NCBI RefSeq assembly: GCF_009192765.1 | Contig: NZ_VOHQ01000009.1 | Span: 169,797 to 233,796, forward strand | From: Agriterribacter humi | Lineage (GTDB): Bacteria > Bacteroidota > Bacteroidia > Chitinophagales > Chitinophagaceae | Direction: 5' to 3' | DNA length: 64,000 nucleotides | Made by a program: the position numbers and the translations under genes | Part shown: positions 9,909 to 20,462 of the stretch, piece after piece | Layout of the letters: every line of letters begins with the position of its first letter | Numbering within the stretch: position 1 is the stretch's first letter | The notes under the pieces: generated by a model | Told to the model about the DNA's origin: nothing | Database searches by the model: none | Seen by the model: only the letters and a program-made list of their open reading frames with translations

Positions 9909-12900
9909 CTATTCAAATTTCAACTCTAATCCTAATCCTCTCAATTCGTGCACCAATACATTGAATGATTCGGGCAATCCAGCTCTTGGAATGTTATCGC
10001 CTTTTACAATAGCCTCATAGGTTTTTGCACGGCCAATAATATCATCCGATTTCAGGGTCAGCAGTTCCTGCAATATGTTGGATGCACCATATGCTTCCAG
10101 CGCCCACACTTCCATTTCACCAAAACGCTGTCCGCCAAATTGTGCCTTACCACCCAATGGTTGCTGTGTAATTAAGCTGTAGGGTCCAATGCTTCTTGCA
10201 TGCATCTTATCATCCACCATGTGGTGCAGCTTGATCATATAAATGATACCTACGGTAGCTTTCTGATCAAAGCGGTCGCCGGTTTCACCATCGTACAGGT
10301 AAGTATGACCGAAAGAAGGCAACCCCGCTTTATCAACATAGCCTGCAATTTCTTCAACGGAAGCACCATCAAAAATTGGTGTAGCGAATTTCACCCCTAA
10401 TTTTTCGGCAGCCCATCCCAGCACGGTTTCATATATCTGTCCGAGGTTCATACGACTGGGTACGCCCAAAGGATTCAATACAATATCTACCGGTGTGCCA
10501 TCTTCAAGGAAAGGCATATCTTCTGCACGAACAATTTTAGCTACAATACCTTTATTACCGTGGCGTCCCGCCATCTTATCTCCCACCTTCAGCTTGCGTT
10601 TTACGGCAAGGTATACTTTAGCCAGCTTCAATACACCCGCAGGCAATTCATCACCTATCGAAATATTGAATTTCTCTCTTTTGTATCTTCCTAATTCTTC
10701 GTTGAACTTGATGTTGAAGTTGTGCAGCAAAATGTTAACCTGGTTATCAATATGTGCATCACCCGTCCAGCCCAATGGGTTAATATTCTGATAATCCAGC
10801 CCGGTAAGATTTTTGGCGTTGAATTTGGCGCTCTTGCCTATCTGCATCTCACCAAAATTATTGGTTACACCGGCAGAGGATTTATTGTTCAACAACACCT
10901 GCAGCTTACCGATCAGTACGTCAAGCAAATCCTTTTCGTTCTGCTCATGTACTTTTTCCAGCTTATCAATAGCGGCCTTTTCGCGCACCTTCATGTTCTT
11001 ATCTTTCTTGGCGCGCTGAAACAGCTTCTTATCAATTACCACACCTTCGGTTCCGCTCGGCGCCTTCAACGAGGCATCCTTGGCATCTCCTGCCTTATCG
11101 CCAAAGATGGCCCTCAGTAATTTTTCTTCCGGTGTAGGATCACTTTCTCCCTTAGGCGTAATTTTACCAATGATGATATCACCTTCCTTAACCTGAGCAC
11201 CTATGCGAATAATGCCATGCTGATCAAGGTCCTTGGTGGCTTCTTCAGATACGTTGGGAATATCAGGCGTTAATTCTTCTTCTCCCAGTTTGGTATCGCG
11301 TACTTCGAGTTCATATTCAGAAATATGGATAGAAGTAAACAAATCTTCACGGGCTACTTTTTCACTGATCACGATAGCATCTTCAAAGTTGTACCCTTTC
11401 CATGGCATGAAAGCCACTTTAAGATTGCGACCTAAAGCCAGCTCACCATCTTTTGTTGCGTATCCTTCAGTAAGAAAATCACCGTTTTTAACGCGCTGAC
11501 CCTTTTTAACAGCCGGGCGGAGATTGATACAGGTTTCCTGGTTCGTTTTCATGAACTTGGTAAGCCTGTAAATCCTGAGATCATCTTCAAAGCTCACTAA
11601 TTTCTGCGCTTCATCTCTTTCGTAACGTACATGTATTTCGTTGGCATCCACAAACTCTACCACACCTTCGCCATCTGCATGTATCTGGATACGGGCATCC
11701 CTTGCCGCTTTTCCTTCCAGCCCGGTGCCCACAAAAGGCGCCTGCGGAACAATCAGCGGAACAGCCTGGCGTTGCATGTTCGATCCCATCAGCGCACGGT
11801 TGGCATCATCATGTTCCAGGAAAGGAATAAGCGATGCGCTTAAACCCACAATCTGGTTGGGCGCCACGTCCATATATTCTACATCTGTTCTTTCCAGTAT
11901 AGGGAAATCGCCGGTTTGGCGCGATCTTACCATATCTTCTACAAATGTTCCGGTGCTATCCAGGGGAGCATTTGCCTGTGCTATTTTTGCCTCGTCTTCT
12001 TCTTCGGCGCTCAGGTAGTTCAGTTGTTTCATGTCTACCTTTCCTTCATGCACTTTGCGATAGGGCGTTTCAATAAAACCCATTTCGTTGATCTTGGCGT
12101 GCACACACAAAGTAGAGATCAACCCAATGTTAGGGCCTTCCGGTGTTTCAATGGTACACAGGCGTCCATAGTGGGAGTAGTGTACGTCGCGTACCTCAAA
12201 GCCTGCACGTTCACGGCTTAAACCGCCGGGTCCGAGTGCAGAAATACGGCGTTTATGTGTGATTTCACTCAGCGGGTTCGTTTGGTCGAGAAATTGCGAT
12301 AACTGCGATGTACCGAAAAATGAATTGATCACCGAGGATAATGTTCTCGCATTGATCAGGTCAACAGGGGTAAATACTTCGTTATCCCTAACATTCATTC
12401 TTTCGCGGATGGTTCTGGCCATACGTGCCAGCCCCACACCAAACTGTGCAAACAATTGCTCACCTACCGTGCGCACACGGCGGTTGCTGAGGTGATCTAT
12501 ATCGTCTATTTCCGCTTTGGCATTTGTTAAACGAACAAGGTATTTGATGATCTCAATAATATCTTCCTTTGTTAATGTTTTTTGATCAAGCGGCTGGTGA
12601 AGGTTCAGCTTGCGGTTGATCTTATAGCGTCCTACTTCTCCCAGGTCATACCTTTTATCAGAAAAGAAGAGTTTATCAATAATGCCACGGGCTGTTTCAT
12701 TATCAGGAGCATCAGCGCCACGCAACTGGCGGTAAATATGCTGAACTGCTTCCAGTTCGGAGTTGGCGCTATCCTTATTTAAGGTATTGTATATAATCGC
12801 GTAATCTCCGCTCACTTCCTCTTTCTGAATGAATACCCCTTTCACATCCATCTCCGATATCAGGTCTACTGCTTCAGCGTCTAAAACCGTATCACGTTCC

Positions 12901-13718
12901 AGCACCACTTCGTTTCTTTCAATTGAAACTACTTCGCCGGTGTCCTCATCCACAAAATCCTCTACCCAGGTCCTTAATACACGGGCGGCTAATCGTTTGC
13001 CTATATAAGGTGTTAATGCTTTTTTGTCTGCCTTTACTTCGTCGGCCATACCGAATAATTCCAGTATATCCTTATCGGTCTCAAATCCTATAGAACGCAA
13101 TAAAGTAGTTACAGGGAATTTCTTTTTCCGGTCAATGTACGCATACATTACATTGTTAATGTCTGTAGCGAATTCCATCCATGCCCCCTTAAAAGGAATT
13201 ACCCTTGCGGAGTAAATTTTTGTACCGTTGGGGTGCAGTGACTGTCCGAAGAATACTCCCGGTGAACGGTGTAGCTGGGATACAACCACCCTTTCTGCTC
13301 CATTGATCACAAATGTGCCGCGTGGCGTCATATAGGGGATGTTACCCAAAAATACATCCTGAACAATGGTTTGGAAATCCACATGCTCTTCATCGTTACA
13401 GCTTAAGCGTAACTTGGCTTTTAACGGAACAGCATAGGTTAAACCACGTTCCATACATTCTTCAATGCTGTAGCGTGGCGGATCAATAAAATAATCCAGG
13501 AACTCCAGCACGAAAATGTTCCGGGTATCCGTAATCGGAAAATTTTCCTTGAACACTTTAAACAGCCCTTCAACATTCCGCTTGTCCGGCGTTGTTTCCA
13601 ACTGGAAAAACTCTTTAAAAGACTGAATCTGGATTTCTAATAAGTCCGGCGTTTCCGCTAAATGCTTGATTTTTCCGAAATCAATTCTATTGTGTGTAGC
13701 AACTTTTGTTGAAGACAT
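9909..13718 (-). CDS. rpoB: DNA-directed RNA polymerase subunit beta
   Basis: RNA polymerase beta subunit. Recognised by [38 protein letters not shown] (rifampicin region), [34 protein letters not shown] and the C-terminal [18 protein letters not shown]. The start is placed at the Met of [14 protein letters not shown], giving 1269 aa. An upstream in-frame Met at 13748 would add ten residues that lack family-like character. Unlike the usual order, rplK-rplA-rplJ-rplL genes do not precede it; the next gene upstream is a phosphodiesterase. A promoter lies about 145 bp upstream. Confidence 0.98.
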   Translation of the reverse strand: MSSTKVATHNRIDFGKIKHLAETPDLLEIQIQSFKEFFQLETTPDKRNVEGLFKVFKENFPITDTRNIFVLEFLDYFIDPPRYSIEECMERGLTYAVPLKAKLRLSCNDEEHVDFQTIVQDVFLGNIPYMTPRGTFVINGAERVVVSQLHRSPGVFFGQSLHPNGTKIYSARVIPFKGAWMEFATDINNVMYAYIDRKKKFPVTTLLRSIGFETDKDILELFGMADEVKADKKALTPYIGKRLAARVLRTWVEDFVDEDTGEVVSIERNEVVLERDTVLDAEAVDLISEMDVKGVFIQKEEVSGDYAIIYNTLNKDSANSELEAVQHIYRQLRGADAPDNETARGIIDKLFFSDKRYDLGEVGRYKINRKLNLHQPLDQKTLTKEDIIEIIKYLVRLTNAKAEIDDIDHLSNRRVRTVGEQLFAQFGVGLARMARTIRERMNVRDNEVFTPVDLINARTLSSVINSFFGTSQLSQFLDQTNPLSEITHKRRISALGPGGLSRERAGFEVRDVHYSHYGRLCTIETPEGPNIGLISTLCVHAKINEMGFIETPYRKVHEGKVDMKQLNYLSAEEEDEAKIAQANAPLDSTGTFVEDMVRSRQTGDFPILERTDVEYMDVAPNQIVGLSASLIPFLEHDDANRALMGSNMQRQAVPLIVPQAPFVGTGLEGKAARDARIQIHADGEGVVEFVDANEIHVRYERDEAQKLVSFEDDLRIYRLTKFMKTNQETCINLRPAVKKGQRVKNGDFLTEGYATKDGELALGRNLKVAFMPWKGYNFEDAIVISEKVAREDLFTSIHISEYELEVRDTKLGEEELTPDIPNVSEEATKDLDQHGIIRIGAQVKEGDIIIGKITPKGESDPTPEEKLLRAIFGDKAGDAKDASLKAPSGTEGVVIDKKLFQRAKKDKNMKVREKAAIDKLEKVHEQNEKDLLDVLIGKLQVLLNNKSSAGVTNNFGEMQIGKSAKFNAKNLTGLDYQNINPLGWTGDAHIDNQVNILLHNFNIKFNEELGRYKREKFNISIGDELPAGVLKLAKVYLAVKRKLKVGDKMAGRHGNKGIVAKIVRAEDMPFLEDGTPVDIVLNPLGVPSRMNLGQIYETVLGWAAEKLGVKFATPIFDGASVEEIAGYVDKAGLPSFGHTYLYDGETGDRFDQKATVGIIYMIKLHHMVDDKMHARSIGPYSLITQQPLGGKAQFGGQRFGEMEVWALEAYGASNILQELLTLKSDDIIGRAKTYEAIVKGDNIPRAGLPESFNVLVHELRGLGLELKFE

Positions 13719-14075
13719 AGTATAAAAAGCGCTTTTTATTTGGTTCAATGACGAAATACCCGCATCCCTCTGTTTTCGCTTGGAAACAAAAGAAATTAGA
13801 AATCAGTCACTTATAATTCAATTGAAAAGTCAAATTGTATCAGGCCCAATTTAAGGAGTGCAAAGGTACAGAATATAGGCATTATAACAAGCTTTTTTAA
13901 ATTTTAACCTGTTTTTTTATACGCAGTGATTAAAATGTGGAAAAAATTAACCTTCAGTATCTTTGTATTAAAAATAATGCACATGTATTTGATGCCTGCT
14001 TCCTCTCCTTTTTGATACGCTAAGCGAATTGGTAAGCGCATATTTCAAAAATGCAAGCATGACGGTTTAAGGAAA
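13719..14075. other. Long leader and promoter region of rpoB
   Basis: Non-coding gap of 357 bp between rpoB and the phosphodiesterase gene upstream. It holds the rpoB promoter (13861-13890, minus strand) and therefore an unusually long 5' UTR of about 140 nt. A plus-strand TATCTTTG near 13959-13966 also fits the -7 consensus but has no gene downstream on that strand. No ribosomal protein gene or ORF is hidden here. Confidence 0.6.
13861..13890 (-). promoter_or_regulatory. rpoB promoter (TTG-N19-TACCTTTG)
   Basis: On the minus strand TACCTTTG (13868-13861) fits the Bacteroidota sigma-A -7 consensus TAnnTTTG exactly. A TTG (13890-13888) lies 19 bp upstream, matching the -33 element. Transcription would start about 135-140 bp before the rpoB ATG. 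Confidence 0.75.
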
Positions 14076-14966
14076 TTATTTAAATGCAGACATAACAGGT
14101 TTGCCACGCCACGCCTGAGGCATTTTTAAACCTAAAATGTAAGCAAGCGTTGCGGCGGTATCGTACGTAATAATTACATCCGTTATCTCATTTCCACTTC
14201 GCACTTCAGGTCCATTCATAATCCAGGGTATTAAAACCTCATCTGGTGATTTACCGCCGTGTCCTTTCCCCTTGCCGCCATGGTCGGCGCTTATGATCAT
14301 GATGGTTTCATTTTCGATGCCGGCATCTTTAACGGACTGAACGATAGTGCCGATCCGGCGGTCCACCCTTTTCAATTCTTCATAATATGCAGGGGTTCTG
14401 TGCCCAATATTGTGTCCAACTCCATCCGGCTCGCTGAGATGGATAAAAGTCAAATTCGGCTTTTCTTTTTTAATAACAGATGCTGCTGTGTCTGCAAAAA
14501 AATCGCCGCCGGCTTCTTCATCATGTATTACAATGTCAACTGCCTTTTTTTCAAAAAGATAACCAATTCCTTCCCAGTTATAGATTACTGCTGATTTGTA
14601 TTGTGGTTTTTGCTGCTTCAGCAACCCGAAAATGCCCGGAAAAACGCCGTACTCATTTGTTGCGGCAGAAGGTATCTCAGGCGTTTTACTATCCCATTCT
14701 GTATACCCATGTAAGGTGGGGCCGGCGCCCATTAACATAGATGCCCAGTTGACAGCGCTGGAGGAGGGCAATACACTAAGCGCCTTCAGGCTCCAGGATC
14801 CGGTTGACATTAATTGCTTCAATACAGGCATGTCGGCGTCCGGAACTGCGTATGCGCCAAATCCATCAATACCGATCAGTACTACGTGTTTGATTTTCTT
14901 TACCTGTGATTTTGACTGCAACACCCCTATGGTGCAAAGCAAAAAAAACAGAACTGTTTTTTTCAT
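14076..14966 (-). CDS. ENPP-type phosphodiesterase/nucleotide pyrophosphatase (alkaline phosphatase superfamily)
   Basis: Exported metal-dependent hydrolase of phosphodiester or pyrophosphate bonds. A signal peptide covers about 1-20 (cut near SKSQ). All expected metal ligands are visible: Asp34 in IGIDG, Asp181 and His185 in EPDGVGH, Asp228-His229 in SADHGG, and His236 in GHGG. Ser70 sits where ENPPs have the Thr/Ser nucleophile, and Asn73 is the adjacent transition-state residue. It ends the minus-strand operon led by the PfkB kinase, 22 bp after the metallophosphoesterase. A catalytically decayed paralogue lies in the same locus (20463-22097). Substrate not determinable; nucleotides, glycerophosphodiesters and phospholipid head groups are all known for the family. 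Confidence 0.88.
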   Translation of the reverse strand: MKKTVLFFLLCTIGVLQSKSQVKKIKHVVLIGIDGFGAYAVPDADMPVLKQLMSTGSWSLKALSVLPSSSAVNWASMLMGAGPTLHGYTEWDSKTPEIPSAATNEYGVFPGIFGLLKQQKPQYKSAVIYNWEGIGYLFEKKAVDIVIHDEEAGGDFFADTAASVIKKEKPNLTFIHLSEPDGVGHNIGHRTPAYYEELKRVDRRIGTIVQSVKDAGIENETIMIISADHGGKGKGHGGKSPDEVLIPWIMNGPEVRSGNEITDVIITYDTAATLAYILGLKMPQAWRGKPVMSAFK

Positions 14967-14988
14967 CAGTTTATTTTTATGTGAAAGT

Positions 14989-15945
14989 TTACAGCGATAG
15001 TTTCCTGTCGCTGATGATGGTGGGGAATCGTTTTCTTATCTTGTCCGGAACCGGGTCTCTGTAAATGGTTCTGCGCCCCTGTATGGTGAGCTTTCCGCTG
15101 CTTAGCGTTACAAATGCAAAAATGGAATCTTTAAAATAATGCGGGCCTTCATTGTATACGTAGGTGGCGCTGTTGATAATAAAATAATGAACGTTGTTGC
15201 GAATACCATACCGGTCGTCGTGATCGTGCCCCATAAATACGGCAACCACTTTCCCGTTGCTCCCGCTTTTCTCGGCATTTAAATTAGCATCATCAAAAAT
15301 ATCCAGTATCTCATCCGCATTTCCCAACTCATCAAAATAGTCGCTGATAAAAACCGGCTGGTGCATAAAAACGATCACGGGTTTATCATTGGCAAACAGA
15401 TCCTTTTTCAGCCAGTCCAATTGTGGTTGGTCGGTAAAACTCCGGAAGGGTGACGAATAAGGGCTCCAATTTGAATTATCGTAATGCACCAGTGATTTAT
15501 CCTCCTTTCTTAAAAAATTCCTGTCCATTACCACAAAATGATAGCCATCAAAATCATAAGAATAGTAGGGTTGAGCCATGCCCCACAGCGCCATAATGGT
15601 TTCCTTATTGCATACATCCATATCGTGATTGCCGAGCACATGGTATTTCGGTCCTTTGAACCTGTTCCATTCGGCCATTATACCTTCGGACTGCTGCGGC
15701 CTGCAAAAGTCGCCGCATTGCAGTATAAAATCAGGCGATATCTTCAGCACTTCGTCCATGAATGCTTTCAGCCTTGTTTCCTCCTTGTTTTTAAATTGCA
15801 GGTGATGGAGGTCTGATATGATACCAAAACTCACAGCCTTTCTGCTGTTACTGTTGTCTGTGGGAAGTGAAAATACACGCGAATGCAACAGGTTGCCTGC
15901 GCCGGCTGCTGCCAGTGTTTTTATGAAATTGCGACGTTGCCACAT
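14989..15945 (-). CDS. Calcineurin-like metallophosphoesterase with Tat-type signal
   Basis: Predicted exported metallophosphoesterase. The N-terminus MWQRRNFIKTLAAAGAGN has the twin-arginine pattern RRNF followed by a short hydrophobic stretch, suggesting export in folded, metal-loaded form. Metal-site motifs appear in the canonical order: SDLHH (Asp45, His47), CGDF (Asp79), GNHD (Asn106, His107), FMHQP and GHDHDD. Length 318 aa. The overall pattern resembles purple-acid/GpdQ-like cyclic or glycerophosphodiesterases, but the exact substrate is unknown. It sits between an amine oxidase-like gene (31 bp) and an ENPP gene (22 bp) in one operon. Confidence 0.88.
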   Translation of the reverse strand: MWQRRNFIKTLAAAGAGNLLHSRVFSLPTDNSNSRKAVSFGIISDLHHLQFKNKEETRLKAFMDEVLKISPDFILQCGDFCRPQQSEGIMAEWNRFKGPKYHVLGNHDMDVCNKETIMALWGMAQPYYSYDFDGYHFVVMDRNFLRKEDKSLVHYDNSNWSPYSSPFRSFTDQPQLDWLKKDLFANDKPVIVFMHQPVFISDYFDELGNADEILDIFDDANLNAEKSGSNGKVVAVFMGHDHDDRYGIRNNVHYFIINSATYVYNEGPHYFKDSIFAFVTLSSGKLTIQGRRTIYRDPVPDKIRKRFPTIISDRKLSL

Positions 15946-15976
15946 ATTGCTTACATTATTATTGCTGTGTTATTTT

Positions 15977-17239
15977 CTAACCACTGCGTTTCATAGATCT
16001 GGCCATCGCACATTTCTCCAGCCAGCTTGTACTGAATGGATCTATCTTACCGAACCGTGCAACATTAAACTCGGAGAGGTCGAACACCGGTTCATTTCCT
16101 GCAGCCAACTCAGCAAGCGCCAGCCCAACGCCACCGCTTACAGCAATGCCCGCTCCGCAGCAACCAGATGCCAGCAAAAAATTATCAACACCGGGCACTT
16201 TACCCATTACCAGTTGTCCATCCGGCGTATAACCCGAAAAGCCAGCTATATAATACTTAATGCCAGTTTCGTAAAAAGCCGGGAAAAATCTTGCCAGCCG
16301 TTCCGCGTTTTCAGCCAGGTCATTCATCCCTTTGTCTTCACTGAAAACGAAGTGACTGATATCGTCTGGTATTTTGTCTGGTGAGGCGTATAATGATTTT
16401 TGTTCGCGTACCCCAAACAATAGCGCACCTCCTTCGGGCCGCGCATAGGCCTGGGCATCGGGTAATAACACCATGGGCCCATCTGCAGGAAAAATATCAG
16501 CCTTATCGGTTATCCAGTACTGGCTTCTTACCGGCGCCATGGGAATTCCCGTTCCGGTTTGCTTGGCCCAAATGGGCGCCCATGCTCCAGCAGCATCAAT
16601 TACAACATCTGCCTCAATTGTTCCAAGGGATGTTTTCACACCCTGCACCGCGCCGGCAGCATATAAAATTTCCGTTACGGCACAACCCTGCATAATATCC
16701 GCACCCTGCTGCTTCGCGCACCGCGCAAAAAAAGTTCCCAGCAGGTAGGGATCACAGTAAGCTTCACCCGGCATGAAACCGATGCGTAAAGCTTCGTCTG
16801 CTTTGAGCCAGGGGCACAGCCGTTGTGCCGCTTCATGACTAAGATAATCATAGGGTTGATGGAACTGTTGTGCAGTATGCATTAACTGCTCCAGTTCCTT
16901 CACGCTGCCATCGCTTGCCGCAACATGCATCATTCCTACCTTTCTCATGTCCAGCGATTCTTCCAGTTGTTTTTCCATCTGCATCACCGCCTGGTAGGTC
17001 TCCAGTGCAAGCGGTATGTAGGAATGTTTTGATCTGACGATCGTCATCAGTGCGGCGGCCCTGCTGGTAGCTGCGTTGCATATTTCGTTACGCTCAATTA
17101 CAATAACTTTTTTTCCCGGATGATTACGTGTGTAATAATAGGCAATGGAGCATCCAAATATGCCGCCTCCTATTACCACCACATTTGCTTTTTTTAATAT
17201 TGCTGACACGATTATTGTATTTTTTGATTGATCAGCCAC
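15977..17239 (-). CDS. FAD-dependent amine/amino-acid oxidoreductase (DAO family)
   Basis: Flavoenzyme of the D-amino acid oxidase fold (PF01266). The dinucleotide-binding motif is VVIGGGIFGCSIAYYY with glycines 24, 25, 26 and 29, and the acidic ribose ligand is in VIVIERN. The FAD-closing segment is AGFSGYTPDGQLVMG. Overall it resembles sarcosine/dimethylglycine dehydrogenase FAD domains, including the LSEFNVARF tail, but the 420-aa protein lacks their folate-binding domain. PuuB-like gamma-glutamyl-amine oxidase is an alternative. It carries no clear signal peptide, so it is probably cytoplasmic. It is co-directional with the PfkB kinase (90 bp) and two phosphoesterases. Confidence 0.8.
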   Translation of the reverse strand: MADQSKNTIIVSAILKKANVVVIGGGIFGCSIAYYYTRNHPGKKVIVIERNEICNAATSRAAALMTIVRSKHSYIPLALETYQAVMQMEKQLEESLDMRKVGMMHVAASDGSVKELEQLMHTAQQFHQPYDYLSHEAAQRLCPWLKADEALRIGFMPGEAYCDPYLLGTFFARCAKQQGADIMQGCAVTEILYAAGAVQGVKTSLGTIEADVVIDAAGAWAPIWAKQTGTGIPMAPVRSQYWITDKADIFPADGPMVLLPDAQAYARPEGGALLFGVREQKSLYASPDKIPDDISHFVFSEDKGMNDLAENAERLARFFPAFYETGIKYYIAGFSGYTPDGQLVMGKVPGVDNFLLASGCCGAGIAVSGGVGLALAELAAGNEPVFDLSEFNVARFGKIDPFSTSWLEKCAMARSMKRSG

Positions 17240-17329
17240 ATTACATCATTACGGGCTAATTACAGAACCCTGAAGAGAACAAAAGGTGCAAAAGGAACCA
17301 ATTAATTAAAGCATGAACATCATATACGA

Positions 17330-18211
17330 TTACCCTAATGACATCACATCCGCTGCGTTGTAATCCGGACAGGCTCCATGCCGGCCGGCCACAAATGCGC
17401 CCATTTTACAGGCAAATTCCAACGTCTTCTGTATATCTGGCTGAAGCATGAACCGGGAAATGAAACCCGCTAAAAAAGCATCGCCGCTTCCAATGGTATC
17501 GGCTACCTGTACTTTGAAACCGGGGTGCTCAAAATAGGTTCCGTCATGTAAAACGGATGCGCCCTTATCACCCCGGGTGGTAATAATTGTATTCAAATGA
17601 AATTTTTGCTGCAAAGCCTGCATCTGCTCATTTTCACTGCCGGAAAGCGCATACCAGGCGCCAAGCAATTGTAACTCGTCTGTATTTAGTTTCAGCAAGT
17701 CGGCGTGTTGCATAAGGTATTCCAGCACCTTTTTTTCGTAATGCGGCTTGCGCAGATTGATATCTAAAATTTTATATGGAGCGGTTTCTAACAGTTCGAA
17801 AAGGGTTTGCGCCGATTTTTCATTCCTGGCCACGAGGCTCCCAAAAATAAAATATTCCGCCGCCGACACCAGCTTTTGCACCTGCATGCTGAAAGGAATA
17901 AAATCCCAGGCCACCGGCTGAATGATCTCATAGCTCACATTATTACCACTCAGGGTAGCAAGTACCGTTCCTGTATCGTATGCTTCATCTTTTTGGATAA
18001 AAGAAGTACCCAATCCCCTTGACGAAATAAATTGCAGGAGTTCCTCCCCTAAAGGATCATTTCCAACCCTGCTGATCATAGCTGTGGGTACCTGCAAATG
18101 ATTGAGATGATAAGCCACATTCATTGGAGCACCTCCCGGCAGCCTGGCGTCCGGAAGTATATCCCATAAAATTTCTCCGAAACACACGGCTGTGAAATCG
18201 TTTGTACTCAT
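17330..18211 (-). CDS. PfkB-family carbohydrate kinase (fructokinase-like)
   Basis: Cytoplasmic sugar kinase of the ribokinase fold. FGEILWDILPDARLPGGAPMN is the fructokinase-type N-terminus, with GGAP contacting sugar. The ATP/base motif is TIGSGDAF with catalytic Asp244. At 293 aa it has normal length. It is the first gene of the tail operon (kinase, FAD enzyme, metallophosphoesterase, ENPP), after a 151-bp gap from the LamG lipoprotein. Substrate could be fructose or another polyol/sugar released by the locus; specificity cannot be told from motifs. Confidence 0.85.
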   Translation of the reverse strand: MSTNDFTAVCFGEILWDILPDARLPGGAPMNVAYHLNHLQVPTAMISRVGNDPLGEELLQFISSRGLGTSFIQKDEAYDTGTVLATLSGNNVSYEIIQPVAWDFIPFSMQVQKLVSAAEYFIFGSLVARNEKSAQTLFELLETAPYKILDINLRKPHYEKKVLEYLMQHADLLKLNTDELQLLGAWYALSGSENEQMQALQQKFHLNTIITTRGDKGASVLHDGTYFEHPGFKVQVADTIGSGDAFLAGFISRFMLQPDIQKTLEFACKMGAFVAGRHGACPDYNAADVMSLG

Positions 18212-18362
18212 GCGTTCAAATTAGGAAAAAAACAGGATAAACGCCCATATATGTGGAAATTACTGAAAACGCTTTTTTTGTAGCGCCTCTCAAGACTATA
18301 GGCACTTTCTTACATCCTTCACCTCAAACAAATATTGATCAGTTATAGCCGCAAGCTTACTA

Positions 18363-19895
18363 TCATTTCTGATCTGCTATATAAATGCCGCTTACTTCTG
18401 CAGCGCTCAAAGGCTTGGTGTAAATCCTCACATCATCCACCAATCCGGCGAGTGCTTTGCGTGTATCACTTCCCGCATTGTACACTCCTGTGCCATCTTC
18501 CCAGATCGTAAAAGGATAATCATTGGTGCCGTCCCATAATGGCCCTTTCAGAATGTTGAGGTCAAAAGGAGTGGCTTTCGTATATTCTGTTCCATCAATA
18601 TACACATGCAGCAGTTTGGCTGTTTGATCAAATACAACGGTTACCATGTGCCATTGATTATCGGCCAATGCAGGCGCCTGCGGCGCCATTTCATTTGCCC
18701 TCCAGTCCATGCGGTTGTCTACGCCTCCGGCATCACCGGTAACTTTAACCAGCCAGCCCCTGCCCGGCGATCCCGGACCGGTATATTCGAGTGCGCCATC
18801 AGTGGCTACCAAAAAGCCGGGGTTACCACCGCTGTCCCAATCGGAATTGCCAAACAGCACAGGGTCTGAACCAATAGCTGCCAGTTTTGTCCAGAAGCTA
18901 AAGCTGAAACTTTGTGTCAGCGTTGGTCTTAATAAGTCGTGTTTAGGTAATACAGCATAAGATCCTGCACCAAATGATGCCACTCTTCCTCGTACCGGAT
19001 CCGTTACAAAACCCACTTTGGCAGTCGCCTTTGACCCCTGCATAGCGTCAAACCGGTTGCCGCTCACATCAGACAGATCATTATCCATGGGCAGGTATAC
19101 CAGCAGGTTGTTTCCGCTGCCGCTTGTGGTGGTAAAGCTCCAGGAAGCAGGCGTTAAAAAACCTTCGAAAGCTTTACCGTTAGCATCCACAATACTCCCG
19201 GCATCTGCCAGCACATAATAAGCTGTACCAAATTCAAGTGGAGTTCCCAGCATTACGGTTACCGTTTTACCATCAATGGATACAGATTGACCGCTAACAG
19301 GGATTTCAGCTACCTTCACATCTCCGGCGCTCTCAAACACACTAATATTTCCAGTACCTTTTTGTACATCAACAGCAAATGTAAGTCCCAGTGTAAACAA
19401 GGATGCGTCTGTGCTACCGGGCAGCGGATTGATGGCACTCAACGCCAAACCACTGGTACCTACGGTTTTAAAAGTCCATGCCGATCCGGCCGACATACCT
19501 ATATACTCATTGCCCAACAGGTCGGTAACGATTCCTTTGCCCAGGGTGACGGTATAAGACTCATCTGCCCCCAGATCCACCGGCGGATTAATGGTCACTA
19601 CCCGGTTGTCTTTATCAATTGTTACTGCATCTGATTCAACATCTATACGCAGGGTATCAGATTCACCCATAATCACCACTTCACCTGCTCCTTTTTTTAC
19701 ATTTTCACTAAAGGTTACTATCAGGTCACTGTTTACGGCAACGCCTTCTACCGCCGAAGCGGGGTTATAACTTACAACAACCGGGTTACCCGTGTCAATG
19801 GTGTGGTCGAATTTTTCTTTACACGATACGACCAGCACAGTACTCAGTACTGCCATTACAACTGGCAAAAAGTATAACCTATTATTATTTTTCAT
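18363..19895 (-). CDS. Surface lipoprotein with two Ig-like (SbsA-type) domains and a C-terminal LamG domain
   Basis: Predicted outer-surface lipoprotein. From the Met at 19895 there is a lipoprotein signal with Cys25 in VVSC, giving 510 aa; the extra upstream codons to 19943 look like leader. Two bacterial Ig-like repeats (about 35-135 and 140-255) share the words NPASAVEG/NPLPGSTDA, ITFSENVKKGAGEV/FAVDVQKGTGNI and YTVTLGKGIVTD/YYVLADAGSIVD, typical of SbsA Ig-like domains. A concanavalin-like LamG domain (about 270-505) includes DWDSGGNPGF and WHMVTVVFD. The same WDSGG motif occurs in the ENPP-like/LamG protein of this locus. Likely binds substrate; no enzyme motif seen. Confidence 0.82.
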   Translation of the reverse strand: MKNNNRLYFLPVVMAVLSTVLVVSCKEKFDHTIDTGNPVVVSYNPASAVEGVAVNSDLIVTFSENVKKGAGEVVIMGESDTLRIDVESDAVTIDKDNRVVTINPPVDLGADESYTVTLGKGIVTDLLGNEYIGMSAGSAWTFKTVGTSGLALSAINPLPGSTDASLFTLGLTFAVDVQKGTGNISVFESAGDVKVAEIPVSGQSVSIDGKTVTVMLGTPLEFGTAYYVLADAGSIVDANGKAFEGFLTPASWSFTTTSGSGNNLLVYLPMDNDLSDVSGNRFDAMQGSKATAKVGFVTDPVRGRVASFGAGSYAVLPKHDLLRPTLTQSFSFSFWTKLAAIGSDPVLFGNSDWDSGGNPGFLVATDGALEYTGPGSPGRGWLVKVTGDAGGVDNRMDWRANEMAPQAPALADNQWHMVTVVFDQTAKLLHVYIDGTEYTKATPFDLNILKGPLWDGTNDYPFTIWEDGTGVYNAGSDTRKALAGLVDDVRIYTKPLSAAEVSGIYIADQK

Positions 19896-19976
19896 CCGTA
19901 TATTTTTTGAATTTTTGAATTTGGCCGGTGAGACCTCTTGCATCCATTTTATTCTTTATAATGTCCTTATCCCGCA

Positions 19977-20450
19977 TTATTGCCGGGCGAGGGTTACCTG
20001 GAAATTTCCTTTTCCTGTTGCTTTGGTATCGGTATTCTCCCATCCCATATAAAAGGAGAGCGTCAGTGCAGAGGAGGTAACCTTTACGCTAAATTCATCC
20101 AGAGGTTCCACCCCCACTACATTCACCATGGCGCTGTCCTGGGTTCCGGTAACAGTCCACGTTCCGGCGCCGGCATTGCCAAATACGATCGGGCAATCCC
20201 TGGCAAGGAACTTCGACGGATTGCCGGCATCATCCGTGGTAAATACCAGGCGCATCCCCCCAAACACTTCCGGTGGAACATTGTCGGGTGTAATAACATT
20301 ACTGGGAATGGCCCAGGTACCAGCGAGCCGGCCTGAGACCAGTTGCTCCGGGGTCAGCACCTCATGTTTTAATTTGTCTTTTGTACAGGATGCTGCTCCT
20401 GTAATTCCTGCAACAAGCAGCACTAACAAAAATTTTGCATTCAGTCTCAT
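19977..20450 (-). CDS. Small lipoprotein, lipocalin-like fold suspected
   Basis: 157-aa exported lipoprotein with Cys22 after TGAAS. The mature part has alternating beta-strand-like segments opening with GRLAGTWAIP, followed by LVFTTDDAGN, TWTVTGTQDSAMV and LTLSFYMGWE. This pattern is common in Bacteroidota lipocalin-like lipoproteins found in SusCD loci. I do not recognise a specific family. It lies 12 bp after the ENPP-like/LamG gene and 81 bp before the Ig/LamG lipoprotein on the same strand, so it is part of the SusCD-locus surface complex. Confidence 0.7.
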   Translation of the reverse strand: MRLNAKFLLVLLVAGITGAASCTKDKLKHEVLTPEQLVSGRLAGTWAIPSNVITPDNVPPEVFGGMRLVFTTDDAGNPSKFLARDCPIVFGNAGAGTWTVTGTQDSAMVNVVGVEPLDEFSVKVTSSALTLSFYMGWENTDTKATGKGNFQVTLARQ

Positions 20451-20462
20451 TTCCTTAATTTT

